Shown here: piece after piece, positions 4,879 through 11,121 of the stretch | Position numbering within the stretch: the first letter of the stretch is position 1 | Layout: every line of letters starts with the position of its first letter | Source: Candidatus Iainarchaeum sp. | Lineage (GTDB): Archaea > Iainarchaeota > Iainarchaeia > Iainarchaeales > JAAZKV01 | DNA length: 12,354 nt | Reading direction: 5' to 3' | Assembly: GCA_028702895.1 (NCBI GenBank) | Contig: JAQVNZ010000022.1 | Coordinates: forward strand, 1 to 12,354 | Notes under the pieces: model-generated | What the model was told of the DNA's origin: nothing | The model's input: only the letters and a program-made list of their open reading frames with translations | Databases searched by the model: none | Translations under genes and position numbers: made by a program

Positions 4879-6171
4879 TTATTTTAAAAAAACATTTTTT
4901 CCAATAAAAGGAATTGAATATTCTTGTTCTATTTTTAATAATTGATTATATTTTGCTAATCTTTCACCCCTACAAGGAGCACCAGATTTTATTTGTCCAC
5001 AACCAAGACCCACAGCAAAATCTGCGATAAATTTTTCATTAGTTTCACCACTTCTATGAGATACTTGTACTTTCCAATCATTTTCAAACGCAAGTTTTGC
5101 AGAATTAATTGCTTCAGTAATTGTCCCAACTTGATTTATTTTTAATAATAAAGCATTTGCCATTTTTTCATCAATAGCCTTTCTAATATATTTTTCTTGT
5201 GAAACTGTTAAATCATCACCTAGAATTTGGATTCGTTTTCCTAAAACAGAATAAATCTTTTTCCACCCTTCAAAATCATCTTCATCAAAAGGATCTTCAA
5301 TAGAAACAATATTATAAAAATCAACTAATGCTTTATATTCATCAACTAACTGATCTTTTGTTAAAATTTTTCCTTCAACAGAATAATTAATTTTACCATT
5401 ATCTTGTTTTCGTGAAAAAGAAGAAGCAGCAACATCAATTGCTAAAGCAACTTCGCTAGAATAACCTGTTGATTCAATAGCTTTCAAAATTTCATCAAAA
5501 GGTTCTTCAACTTTATTTAATTGCGGCGCAAAACCACCCTCATCTCCAACATTAATTGCATTTTTTCCATATTCTTTTTCTAAATTTTTTTTAAGTTCTT
5601 GAAAAATTGTAACCCCTGCAGAAAAAGCTTCGTTGAAAGATTTAAATTTAATTGGTAATAATTGGTATTCTTGAAAATCTAAATTATTCCCAGCATGCAT
5701 TCCACCATTTATAATATTTAACACAGGGATTGGTAAAACCATTTGCCTACCTGATAAAAAAGAAATATATTCAAACAATTCTTTTTTAGATGAAATTGCA
5801 CCAGCTTTAGCACAAGCCATTGATACTGAAAGTAAAGCATTAGCCCCTAATTTTGATTTATTACTAGTATTATCTTCTTTAATTAAAATTTCATCAATTT
5901 TATTTTGATCCCTACAATCCACGCCTAAAACTGCAACAGAAAGAATTTCATTAACATTTCGAACTGCGTTAGTAACACCTTTTCCATTAAATTCTTTTGT
6001 GTTATCTCTTAATTCTACTGCTTCTTTTAAACCAGTACTAGCTCCAGATGGAACGGACGCAGTAAATCTACCAAACCCTGTTTTTACTTCACACTCAATA
6101 GTAGGATTTCCCCTAGAATCAAAAATTTGTCTCGCTTTAACTTTTCTAATATCATACATTGAACTAAACAT
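4879..6171 (-). CDS. eno: Enolase (phosphopyruvate hydratase)
   Basis: Enolase interconverts 2-phosphoglycerate and phosphoenolpyruvate in glycolysis and gluconeogenesis. At 430 residues it has the normal length and every key residue. DSRGNPTIE is at 18-26, the substrate loop PSGAST at 41-46, H159 in GGMHAGN, E168, and catalytic acid E211 in GDEGGFAP. The metal ligands are D246 (AIDVAAS), E292 (SIEDPFDEDD) and D319 (GDDLTVS). The catalytic base K344 lies in LLLKINQVGT, followed by SHRSGET at 371-377 and K395 before SGAPCRGERLAKYNQ. The start at 6171 is chosen because a TATA-like element lies about 27 bases upstream with no Shine-Dalgarno site; a shorter start at 6159 (MYDIRKV) would also give a complete enzyme. 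It stands alone between two A+T-rich spacers, so it is probably its own transcription unit. Confidence 0.97.
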   Translation of the reverse strand: MFSSMYDIRKVKARQIFDSRGNPTIECEVKTGFGRFTASVPSGASTGLKEAVELRDNTKEFNGKGVTNAVRNVNEILSVAVLGVDCRDQNKIDEILIKEDNTSNKSKLGANALLSVSMACAKAGAISSKKELFEYISFLSGRQMVLPIPVLNIINGGMHAGNNLDFQEYQLLPIKFKSFNEAFSAGVTIFQELKKNLEKEYGKNAINVGDEGGFAPQLNKVEEPFDEILKAIESTGYSSEVALAIDVAASSFSRKQDNGKINYSVEGKILTKDQLVDEYKALVDFYNIVSIEDPFDEDDFEGWKKIYSVLGKRIQILGDDLTVSQEKYIRKAIDEKMANALLLKINQVGTITEAINSAKLAFENDWKVQVSHRSGETNEKFIADFAVGLGCGQIKSGAPCRGERLAKYNQLLKIEQEYSIPFIGKNVFLK

Positions 6172-6193
6172 AATTATAACTAGGAAGAAAGAA

Positions 6194-6203
6194 GTATTAA
6201 AAT
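6194..6203 (-). promoter_or_regulatory. TATA-like element of eno (leaderless spacing)
   Basis: The minus strand ATTTTAATAC is centred about 27 bases before the ATG at 6171, supporting that start over the internal ATG at 6159. Confidence 0.5.
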
Positions 6204-6292
6204 ATTAGCATTAACAAAAATAAACAATTTAAAAAAATTATTTAAAAAATATTGGGAAAAAAGAAAAAAAAACAATTTTAAAAAAATTAATA

Positions 6293-6354
6293 AAAATTAA
6301 AATAATATTAAAAAAATCTAAACAAAATTAAAATAATCTTAAAAAAATTAATAA
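6293..6354. repeat. Two imperfect 31-bp direct repeats in an A+T-only spacer
   Basis: AAAATTAAAATAAT begins both units (6293 and 6324), followed by a near-identical TTAAAAAAA tract, giving a period of 31. The whole spacer 6172-6414 holds no gene that I can see. On the minus strand it contains several T-runs downstream of the DapA-like stop, including T8 at 6378-6371, a likely terminator. Confidence 0.45.
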
Positions 6355-6370
6355 TTAATAAAAATATTTT

Positions 6371-6378
6371 AAAAAAAA
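6371..6378 (-). terminator. T8 tract, probable terminator of the HAD-like/DapA-like operon
   Basis: Eight consecutive T on the minus strand about 37 bases beyond the DapA-like stop. Further T7 runs follow, which suits oligo-T termination by archaeal RNA polymerase. Confidence 0.4.
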
Positions 6379-6414
6379 TAAAATTTAATAAATTTTAAAA
6401 AATTCAAAATCTAA

Positions 6415-7290
6415 TTAAGCTAAATTCTTTTTTAACATTTCTTGTATTATGTTAAATTCTTTTTCAGACAAACTAGTTAAATTATTATTAAAATATTCTT
6501 GAACTACGCCTTCAACAGATAACATTTTTTTATAAATCTGTATTTCTTTTTCAGTAGGAATTTTTTCAAATAACCTTATTAAAAAAATTTCTTGACGAAG
6601 CATTGAATTATAACCGTTTTTTTCAAAATCTTTTTTAATGCTCAAAAACAATTCTGGAAAAACATTAGCTAATCCAGAAACATTTCCCGCACAAGTATAA
6701 TTTTGTGATTCTATTACATTTGGTTCAAAACATTGAAATATTTTTAATAATTGATGATAATCACATAACGCTCTAAAATAAGCTTTGTTTTTTGAGTTAT
6801 CAAAAATACCAATTAATCTTTCCCAGCCCACTATTCGATTCAAACCATTAATAGGAATATTACGTTTAAAACTTGAAGGATTATTATACAATATTATTTT
6901 TGATTTTGTCCTAGTAAATAAATTATCAAAAAAATCAATAAATTCCACTTCATTAGTCAAAGCATTAAACGGAATATTAACCAAACAATATTCGCAATAT
7001 TTTTCTGCGAATTTAACTTTTTCAATAATTTCTTCAGAAGAATCTGAAAAACACCCAACAACCAAATTACCCTTATTTTTTAATTCACGCGAAGCACTAA
7101 CAATAATTTTTTTTTGAAAAGAATAATCTAAAAAATTTTGTTCACTATAATCTCCTAAAATTAAAAAATTTTCTACGCCTTTATTTAACAATCTAGCACA
7201 CAAATTTTTTAATCCAAAAAAATCAACACAATAATCCTCGTTCATAGGAGTTAACAAAGAAACAATTACTCCATCAAAATTAATTGGCAT
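6415..7290 (-). CDS. DapA-like (dihydrodipicolinate synthase / N-acetylneuraminate lyase fold) protein lacking the catalytic Lys
   Basis: The 291-residue protein follows the DapA/NAL TIM-barrel pattern from end to end: MPINFDGVIVSLLTPMNED, GVENFLILGDYSE, the ILYNNPS strand, GWERLIGIFDNSK, and AGNVSGLANVFPEL. Class I aldolases of this family form a Schiff base through a Lys (E. coli DapA K161) with Y133. Here Tyr135 is retained, but the Lys position 28 residues later, as in E. coli, is Phe163. Thr44 and Thr45 are replaced by D47 and Y48, substrate Arg138 by S140, and Tyr107 by N109. Normal aldolase or synthase chemistry is therefore not expected. The start at 7290 matches the family N-terminus; a longer form from 7335 would extend into the upstream gene. 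It overlaps the HAD-like gene by 11 bases, so the two form an operon. A binding, regulatory or structural role is possible. Confidence 0.85.
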   Translation of the reverse strand: MPINFDGVIVSLLTPMNEDYCVDFFGLKNLCARLLNKGVENFLILGDYSEQNFLDYSFQKKIIVSASRELKNKGNLVVGCFSDSSEEIIEKVKFAEKYCEYCLVNIPFNALTNEVEFIDFFDNLFTRTKSKIILYNNPSSFKRNIPINGLNRIVGWERLIGIFDNSKNKAYFRALCDYHQLLKIFQCFEPNVIESQNYTCAGNVSGLANVFPELFLSIKKDFEKNGYNSMLRQEIFLIRLFEKIPTEKEIQIYKKMLSVEGVVQEYFNNNLTSLSEKEFNIIQEMLKKNLA

Positions 7291-7951
7291 TATTATCAAC
7301 ACCCAATTTTTTTTTAAGTTTACTAAAATCAACATCTTTTAACAAAACATCTTTCATAACATCAAAAACATATTTGTTTAATGAAGAATAATCAATAACC
7401 AACTCACCAAATAATTCGTTTGGATTAGAATCAAAATTAAAATAAATTAGACCATTAATTTTATCAATTTTTTTTCCACGATCGGTAATATTATTTTCAA
7501 AAATAACAAAGTTACTTTTTGAAAACTTTGTAGTATAATAACCATCAACCCAAACATCATTACAAAACAAGATAGATTCATTTGGCGAAATATTTTTTTC
7601 AGCTAATAATTTAGAAATTATTGTTTGTTTAAAAAAACTATCCACAAAAAATTCATTATTTTTTAAATTATCTATGTGTAATTGTTCATCACTTTCATGT
7701 TTTAAAGAAATATATTCATCAGTAACAAAAAAGAAATGCTCTTTAGTAATAAACTCTTTTAAAAAACTATTTTCAAATTTTTTTAACACAACTTTTTCAT
7801 GCAACCCTGAAATAAGAAACAATTCAATATTATTATTTTTACAAAATTCAAAAACTTTTTTAATAAAAAAATTTGCTTTTTTTTCATCAACAACATAATC
7901 TAAATTATTAACTAAAAAACCTTCAAAATTTAAAAAACAAAGCTTTTTCAT
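7280..7951 (-). CDS. HAD-superfamily-like protein with a degenerate catalytic motif
   Basis: The 223-residue product follows the haloacid dehalogenase layout. Motif I is CFLNFEGFLVNN (5-16), where the usual FxDxDGxL has become N8-F-E10. Motif II is LFLISGL, with S49. The motif III Lys is probably K108 or K114, in KQTIISKLLAEKN. Motif IV is ILFCNDVWVDGYYT (127-140), with D132 and D136. HAD phosphatases use the first Asp of DxD as nucleophile, so Asn8 should abolish phosphoryl transfer while the fold remains. The start at 7951 is preferred because TTTATAAA lies about 26 bases upstream; the earlier in-frame ATG at 7984 would lie beyond that box. Gene overlap links it to the DapA-like gene. I do not recognise a specific subfamily; the fold call rests on motif order and is moderately sure. 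Confidence 0.72.
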   Translation of the reverse strand: MKKLCFLNFEGFLVNNLDYVVDEKKANFFIKKVFEFCKNNNIELFLISGLHEKVVLKKFENSFLKEFITKEHFFFVTDEYISLKHESDEQLHIDNLKNNEFFVDSFFKQTIISKLLAEKNISPNESILFCNDVWVDGYYTTKFSKSNFVIFENNITDRGKKIDKINGLIYFNFDSNPNELFGELVIDYSSLNKYVFDVMKDVLLKDVDFSKLKKKLGVDNNAN

Positions 7952-7972
7952 AAAAATATTATTAAAAAAAAA

Positions 7973-7982
7973 GTTTATAAAC
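7973..7982 (-). promoter_or_regulatory. TATA box of the HAD-like/DapA-like operon
   Basis: GTTTATAAAC is a perfect palindrome centred about 26 bases before the ATG at 7951, predicting a leaderless transcript. It also rules out the longer start at 7984. Confidence 0.6.
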
Positions 7983-8002
7983 AATGGTAAAAAAAGAATA
8001 AT

Positions 8003-8011
8003 CTTTTATAC
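8003..8011 (+). promoter_or_regulatory. TATA box of the 50-codon membrane protein gene
   Basis: CTTTTATAC is centred about 25 bases before ATG 8032, again leaderless spacing. It lies about 21 bases from the oppositely directed TATA box of the HAD-like operon. Confidence 0.5.
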
Positions 8012-8031
8012 CACAACGAAATTAGTATATT

Positions 8032-8184
8032 ATGTCAACAAAATTTCAAGCAGGATTATTCATGATTGGAATGGGTCTAGGAATGGCTTTACCCAGCTTA
8101 CCAGAACCAATAAATTTCATAACCCCTTGGCTTTGGATTCTTTTTATAATAATTGGAGTCATATTACTCGTTAAAAGTAATTAA
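8032..8184 (+). CDS. 50-residue membrane microprotein
   Basis: The open frame encodes 50 residues, from MSTKFQAGLFMIGMGLGMAL to a C-terminal GVILLVKSN. Residues 6-20 form a glycine- and methionine-rich hydrophobic helix with G-x-G-x-G spacing. The segment PSLPEPINFITP is a proline-rich turn, and residues 32-47 (PWLWILFIIIGVILLV) form a second, stronger membrane helix. A hairpin with both ends on the same side is likely, with the inside set by the terminal Lys residues. Support for a real gene comes from the leaderless TATA spacing, coherent hydrophobic composition in an otherwise lysine- and asparagine-rich genome, and a following T6 tract. I know of no function; small hairpin proteins of this kind often assist larger membrane complexes, but that is speculation. 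Confidence 0.62.
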   Translation: MSTKFQAGLFMIGMGLGMALPSLPEPINFITPWLWILFIIIGVILLVKSN

Positions 8185-8198
8185 CGCTTATTTAAATC

Positions 8199-8210
8199 TT
8201 TTTTAAAAAA
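8199..8210. terminator. Palindromic TTTTTTAAAAAA in the convergent spacer
   Basis: Gives T6 on each strand between the microprotein gene (+) and the coiled-coil membrane protein gene (-). The same 12-mer lies between nucS and pus10 (3209-3220), which suggests a shared two-way termination signal. The rest of 8185-8280 holds a TATA-like TATTTAAAT and no gene I can support. Confidence 0.4.
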
Positions 8211-8280
8211 TATAGCTACTCGCCAAAAATGAAAGAACTACCTAAAATATAGAACATTTAATTAGATTCAAACTTAGTAA

Positions 8281-9303
8281 TTATTCTCTTTTTATTAAAT
8301 CGCCCAAATCAAACTTTTTTTCTTCTTTTTGTTTTACTTCACCATGATAAGGTTCAACTGCCCATTTTTTCTTATTTTTATTTAAAACAGGAGATTTTTT
8401 TCTTGTTAAACCAGAAAAAATTGATTTGAAAGGTGAAACAAATGTTTCATTTAAAGAAGATTCATCAGATTCCACTGGACCTATTTCAAGTTCAGAATCA
8501 TCACCAAACAAAGAATTAGAATAAATTGAACCAGATCTTGATTTAACAAAAACACCTACCACAACTAATGCGATTAATGCGAACAATCCCAATAATAATC
8601 CTGAATTTTCAGAACCAAAAGCAAACAAACCACTTAATGGAGATTTTCTAGCTTCTTCTCGTTCAACAAGCAAAACATTCAAATCATTTTTTAATTCAGA
8701 AAGAATTTCTTCATTTGATTTTCCTTCTTGTTCTAATAATCTTAATTTAGAATCTAACAATTTTAAAGATGAATCCAACTCCGAATTATCTTTTACTAAT
8801 AATGAAATTTGTGCATCTTTAGTGTTAATTTCTTCTTCAAGAGTTGTAATAACAGTTTTTAAATTCAAAATTCTATTTTCAAGATCAGATAATTGATTAG
8901 TTAATTCAATTTGATCTAATTTATTAGCAGGTTCAAAAAAAACTATTTCCTTACTAATTGAATCATTATTTGATTCCACTCTTAATTCATAAGTACCAAC
9001 TCTTAACCCTGTACAAACTAATGTAAGAAAACCAGAATCTTTATTCAAATTACTATTAACTACTTTTGAAGAATAACTACCTTGTACAAATTCACCAGTT
9101 GAAATCCTAGTAACAATTGCTATTTGTTGCGAATCTAAATATATTCTAGCTTCACTAGAGTTACTTAAAGAAGATAAATTAACATTAAATGACCATTGTT
9201 GGCCGTAAGATAAAGGACTGTCTGCAGAAATATCTAATGCACTAATAAAACCAATTGATAAAATTATTAAAACTAGTAAAAAAAGTATTTTTTTTGAATC
9301 CAT
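8281..9303 (-). CDS. Signal-peptide, coiled-coil, single-pass membrane protein of unknown function
   Basis: The 340-residue protein starts with a signal peptide or N-terminal membrane anchor (1-22, KKILFLLVLIILSIGFISA). Next comes an extracellular, probably beta-sandwich region (about 24-124) with N-glycosylation-like NLS, NSS and NDS sites and a GTYELRVES strand. A long coiled coil follows (about 128-218), rich in Leu, Glu, Lys and Ser in heptad-like spacing. The membrane helix is at 234-254 (GLLLGLFALIALVVVGVFVKS). The cytoplasmic tail (255-340) is charged and ends in KEEKKFDLGDLIKRE. This layout suits a surface stalk or envelope scaffold with the folded domain outside. No catalytic motif is visible and I do not recognise a family. 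The promoter is leaderless and the gene stands alone. The tail contains two basic clusters (RKK, KNKKKW) that could contact an internal partner. Confidence 0.82.
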   Translation of the reverse strand: MDSKKILFLLVLIILSIGFISALDISADSPLSYGQQWSFNVNLSSLSNSSEARIYLDSQQIAIVTRISTGEFVQGSYSSKVVNSNLNKDSGFLTLVCTGLRVGTYELRVESNNDSISKEIVFFEPANKLDQIELTNQLSDLENRILNLKTVITTLEEEINTKDAQISLLVKDNSELDSSLKLLDSKLRLLEQEGKSNEEILSELKNDLNVLLVEREEARKSPLSGLFAFGSENSGLLLGLFALIALVVVGVFVKSRSGSIYSNSLFGDDSELEIGPVESDESSLNETFVSPFKSIFSGLTRKKSPVLNKNKKKWAVEPYHGEVKQKEEKKFDLGDLIKRE

Positions 9304-9310
9304 AATATAC

Positions 9311-9331
9311 TTAAATACTAGAAGTATTTAA
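9311..9331. repeat. 9-bp inverted repeat overlapping the promoter of the coiled-coil protein gene
   Basis: TTAAATACT (9311-9319) and AGTATTTAA (9323-9331) are perfect reverse complements with a three-base spacer. The right arm is the TATA box and the left arm lies between TATA and the start codon. A dimeric repressor bound here would block TBP or polymerase; this is inference. Confidence 0.55.
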
Positions 9332-9334
9332 ACC
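9324..9334 (-). promoter_or_regulatory. TATA box of the coiled-coil membrane protein gene
   Basis: The minus strand GGTTTAAATAC is centred about 26 bases before the ATG at 9303, predicting a leaderless mRNA. Confidence 0.65.
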
Positions 9335-9463
9335 TTTCACTAAGCACAGTGATTAAAATAAGTTTTTTGAAAATTAATACAATTCTAATAATTTTTATTA
9401 GTTTTAAAAAAAAATAAAAAAAAAATAATATCTCGCATTTCCCCAATAAATATAATACACTTG

Positions 9464-9473
9464 TTTAAAATAC
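9464..9473 (+). promoter_or_regulatory. TATA box of the TraB-family gene
   Basis: TTTAAAATAC is centred about 26 bases before ATG 9493, and no Shine-Dalgarno site is present, so the message is probably leaderless. Confidence 0.6.
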
Positions 9474-9492
9474 TTTTTTTCTTAATTGTGTA

Positions 9493-10656
9493 ATGATAAA
9501 AAAATTGGTTTTAAATGATAAAGAAATAATTCTTATTGGAACAGCTCACATCTCAAAAGAATCTGTAGAATTAGTAGAAAAAACTATCCAAGAAGAAAAA
9601 CCAGATGTTGTGGGAGTAGAATTAGATAATGAAAGATTATACCAGTTAATGAGTGGAAAAAAATGGCAACAAACCAATATTATAGATGTTGTTAAAACTG
9701 GAAAAACTTATTTATTTTTATTAAATATTCTTTTATCAAATTTACAAAAACAATTAGGCGCAAAGGTTGGTGTTCAACCAGGATCAGAAATGATGATAGC
9801 CGTAAAAAAAGCGCAAGAACATAATATACCAATTCAATTACTTGATAGAAATATTAATATTACTCTTAAACGGGCTTTTAAAACAATGAAATTAAAAGAA
9901 AAATTAAAATTAGGAAGTTCAATTATAATGGGTTTTTTTGGAATGGTTGATCCAAAAGAAGCAATTGATATTGTTAGCATAGAAGATTTGAAAAATGAGG
10001 ATTTAATAAACAAGTTAATGAAAGAACTTGGAAGACAAATGCCATCAGTAAAAAAAGTTTTAGTAGATGAACGCGATGATTATATAACTGAAATGATAAG
10101 ACAAAGCAAAGGTAAAAAAATTATTGCAGTTGTTGGAGCTGGACATTTAAATGGAATAGTAGAAAATTTAAAAAAAGAGAAGAAAATTAATTTACAAGAA
10201 TTAAATATAATACCAAAAAAAATAAATTATTTAAAATATTTAAAATATGCTATCCCATTAATTTTTTTCATATTCATAGGTTTTTTGTTTATCACAAAAG
10301 GAATTGGAACAACAACTAACGCACTAGTCATCTGGTTCTTAGCAAATGGAACCTGTTCTGCAATCGGAGCAATACTAGCAAAAGCACATCCCATATCAGT
10401 AATAACCGCGTTTCTTGCAGCGCCTTTTACTTCATTACATCCAGCAATAGCCGCAGGGTGGATTACTGCAATAACTGAAACAAAATTTAATTCTCCAAAA
10501 GTAATTGATTTTGAAAATTTAAGTAATGTTTCAACAATAAAAGGATTTTATCAAAATAAAGTATCACATATTTTAATTGTGACAGCTCTAACTAATCTTG
10601 GATCAATGATTGGAACTATAATTGCTGTGCCTTACTTAATAATATTATTAGCATAA
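9493..10656 (+). CDS. TraB/PrgY-family membrane protein (Tiki/GumN-like fold)
   Basis: This 387-residue protein has the TraB domain: GTAHIS at 16-21, VGVELDNERL at 40-49, LLDRNINITLKRA at 116-128, VDERDDYITEMI at 191-202 and VVGAGHLNGI at 213-222. The two G-x-x-H motifs (H19, H218) and E43 are the conserved putative metal/catalytic residues of the Tiki/TraB/GumN superfamily. The C-terminal third is membrane-embedded, with helices near 250-269, 276-296, 300-322 and 360-386. It carries a conserved-looking KAHPISVITAFLAAPFTSLHP (295-316). Tiki relatives are metalloproteases and bacterial TraB/PrgY relates to pheromone shutdown; archaeal members are common but functionally uncharacterised. The length is typical for archaeal homologues. 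The gene is divergent from the coiled-coil protein and faces the tRNA-binding gene. The soluble domain probably lies on one membrane face, but orientation cannot be fixed here. Confidence 0.9.
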   Translation: MIKKLVLNDKEIILIGTAHISKESVELVEKTIQEEKPDVVGVELDNERLYQLMSGKKWQQTNIIDVVKTGKTYLFLLNILLSNLQKQLGAKVGVQPGSEMMIAVKKAQEHNIPIQLLDRNINITLKRAFKTMKLKEKLKLGSSIIMGFFGMVDPKEAIDIVSIEDLKNEDLINKLMKELGRQMPSVKKVLVDERDDYITEMIRQSKGKKIIAVVGAGHLNGIVENLKKEKKINLQELNIIPKKINYLKYLKYAIPLIFFIFIGFLFITKGIGTTTNALVIWFLANGTCSAIGAILAKAHPISVITAFLAAPFTSLHPAIAAGWITAITETKFNSPKVIDFENLSNVSTIKGFYQNKVSHILIVTALTNLGSMIGTIIAVPYLIILLA

Positions 10657-10694
10657 AAAAATAAGAAATATAATAATAAAATAAAAAATACAAT

Positions 10695-10727
10695 AAAAAA
10701 AATAATAAAAAATTAAAATAAAAAAAA
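10695..10727 (-). terminator. T-tract terminator region of the tRNA-binding-domain gene
   Basis: The minus strand has T8 at 10727-10720 and again at 10702-10695, starting about 10 bases beyond the stop. The same DNA is A-rich on the plus strand, so the TraB-family gene has no clear T-tract directly behind it. Confidence 0.45.
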
Positions 10728-10736
10728 TAATTTTTA

Positions 10737-11060
10737 TTATTCTAATTTAGTACCTTGTTTTATTGAATCATCTGCAAAGCAAAGTTTGTACTCCCCTTCA
10801 ATATTTATTGCCCCAAGAATCATTGCACAGGAATCAATGCCCGCTATTCTAACGGGAGCTAAATTATAAACAAAAGAAACTTTTTTACCTTTTAATTCAT
10901 CAATAGAATAATATTTTCTAATCCCAGAAACGACAATTTTTTTTTCTTCTCCAAAATCAACTAATAATTTATACAACTTATCTTTTCCCTCAACAATTAT
11001 AACATCTTCAATTAATCCAACTCTTAAATCAATTTTTTGCCATTCATCAAAAGAAACCAT
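10737..11060 (-). CDS. Stand-alone tRNA-binding domain protein (MetRS C-terminal / EMAP-II-like)
   Basis: The whole 107-residue protein is one OB-fold tRNA-binding domain, like the appended C-terminal domain of methionyl-tRNA synthetase, Arc1p/EMAP-II and CsaA. Visible signatures are KIDLRVGLIEDV (9-20), KDKLYKLLVDFGEE (26-39), VVSGI (43-47), YSIDELKGKKV (51-61), and the diagnostic NLAPVRIAGIDSCAMILGA (66-84). In many archaea this domain is a separate MetRS beta subunit that raises tRNA affinity in trans, and that is the likeliest role here. No MetRS gene is in the window to confirm the pairing; a CsaA-like chaperone role is an alternative. The start at 11060 follows GGTGAT with a three-base gap. 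It is divergent from the HAD phosphatase gene and may share its TATA box. Confidence 0.9.
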   Translation of the reverse strand: MVSFDEWQKIDLRVGLIEDVIIVEGKDKLYKLLVDFGEEKKIVVSGIRKYYSIDELKGKKVSFVYNLAPVRIAGIDSCAMILGAINIEGEYKLCFADDSIKQGTKLE

Positions 11061-11063
11061 TTA

Positions 11064-11069
11064 ATCACC
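11064..11069 (-). promoter_or_regulatory. Shine-Dalgarno site GGTGAT of the tRNA-binding-domain gene
   Basis: GGTGATTAAATG on the minus strand has exactly the arrangement seen at the NIF3-like gene (417-428), with three bases between site and ATG. Confidence 0.75.
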
Positions 11070-11090
11070 AACAAAATGTTATTCAAAAAA

Positions 11091-11100
11091 GTATTTAAAC
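11091..11100. promoter_or_regulatory. TATA box probably shared by two divergent genes
   Basis: GTATTTAAAC has a symmetric TTTAAA core at 11094-11099. On the minus strand it lies about 36 bases from ATG 11060, matching leadered genes; on the plus strand about 25 bases from ATG 11122, matching leaderless genes. No other well-placed TATA box is seen for either gene; TTAAATATAA at 11105-11114 is too close to the plus start. Confidence 0.55.
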
Positions 11101-11121
11101 ACAATTAAATATAATTACTAA

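Noticed and set aside
6785..7117. Plus-strand frame of 110 codons opposite the DapA-like gene
   Set aside because: It is antisense to conserved barrel motifs and lacks initiation signals.
7291..7335. Fifteen-residue N-terminal extension of the DapA-like protein
   Set aside because: The family N-terminus begins at MPINFDGVIV, and the extension would deepen the overlap with the HAD-like gene to 56 bases.
7952..7984. Longer start of the HAD-like protein at 7984
   Set aside because: The TATA box at 7973-7982 would fall inside the coding sequence; leaderless spacing selects 7951.
8229..8252. Seven-codon frame MKELPKI
   Set aside because: Too short, with no correctly spaced promoter or ribosome-binding site.
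9385..9401. Hairpin CTAATAA-TTT-TTATTAG as a terminator
   Set aside because: It lies in a divergent spacer with no gene ending there; composition alone could give a 7-bp A+T stem.
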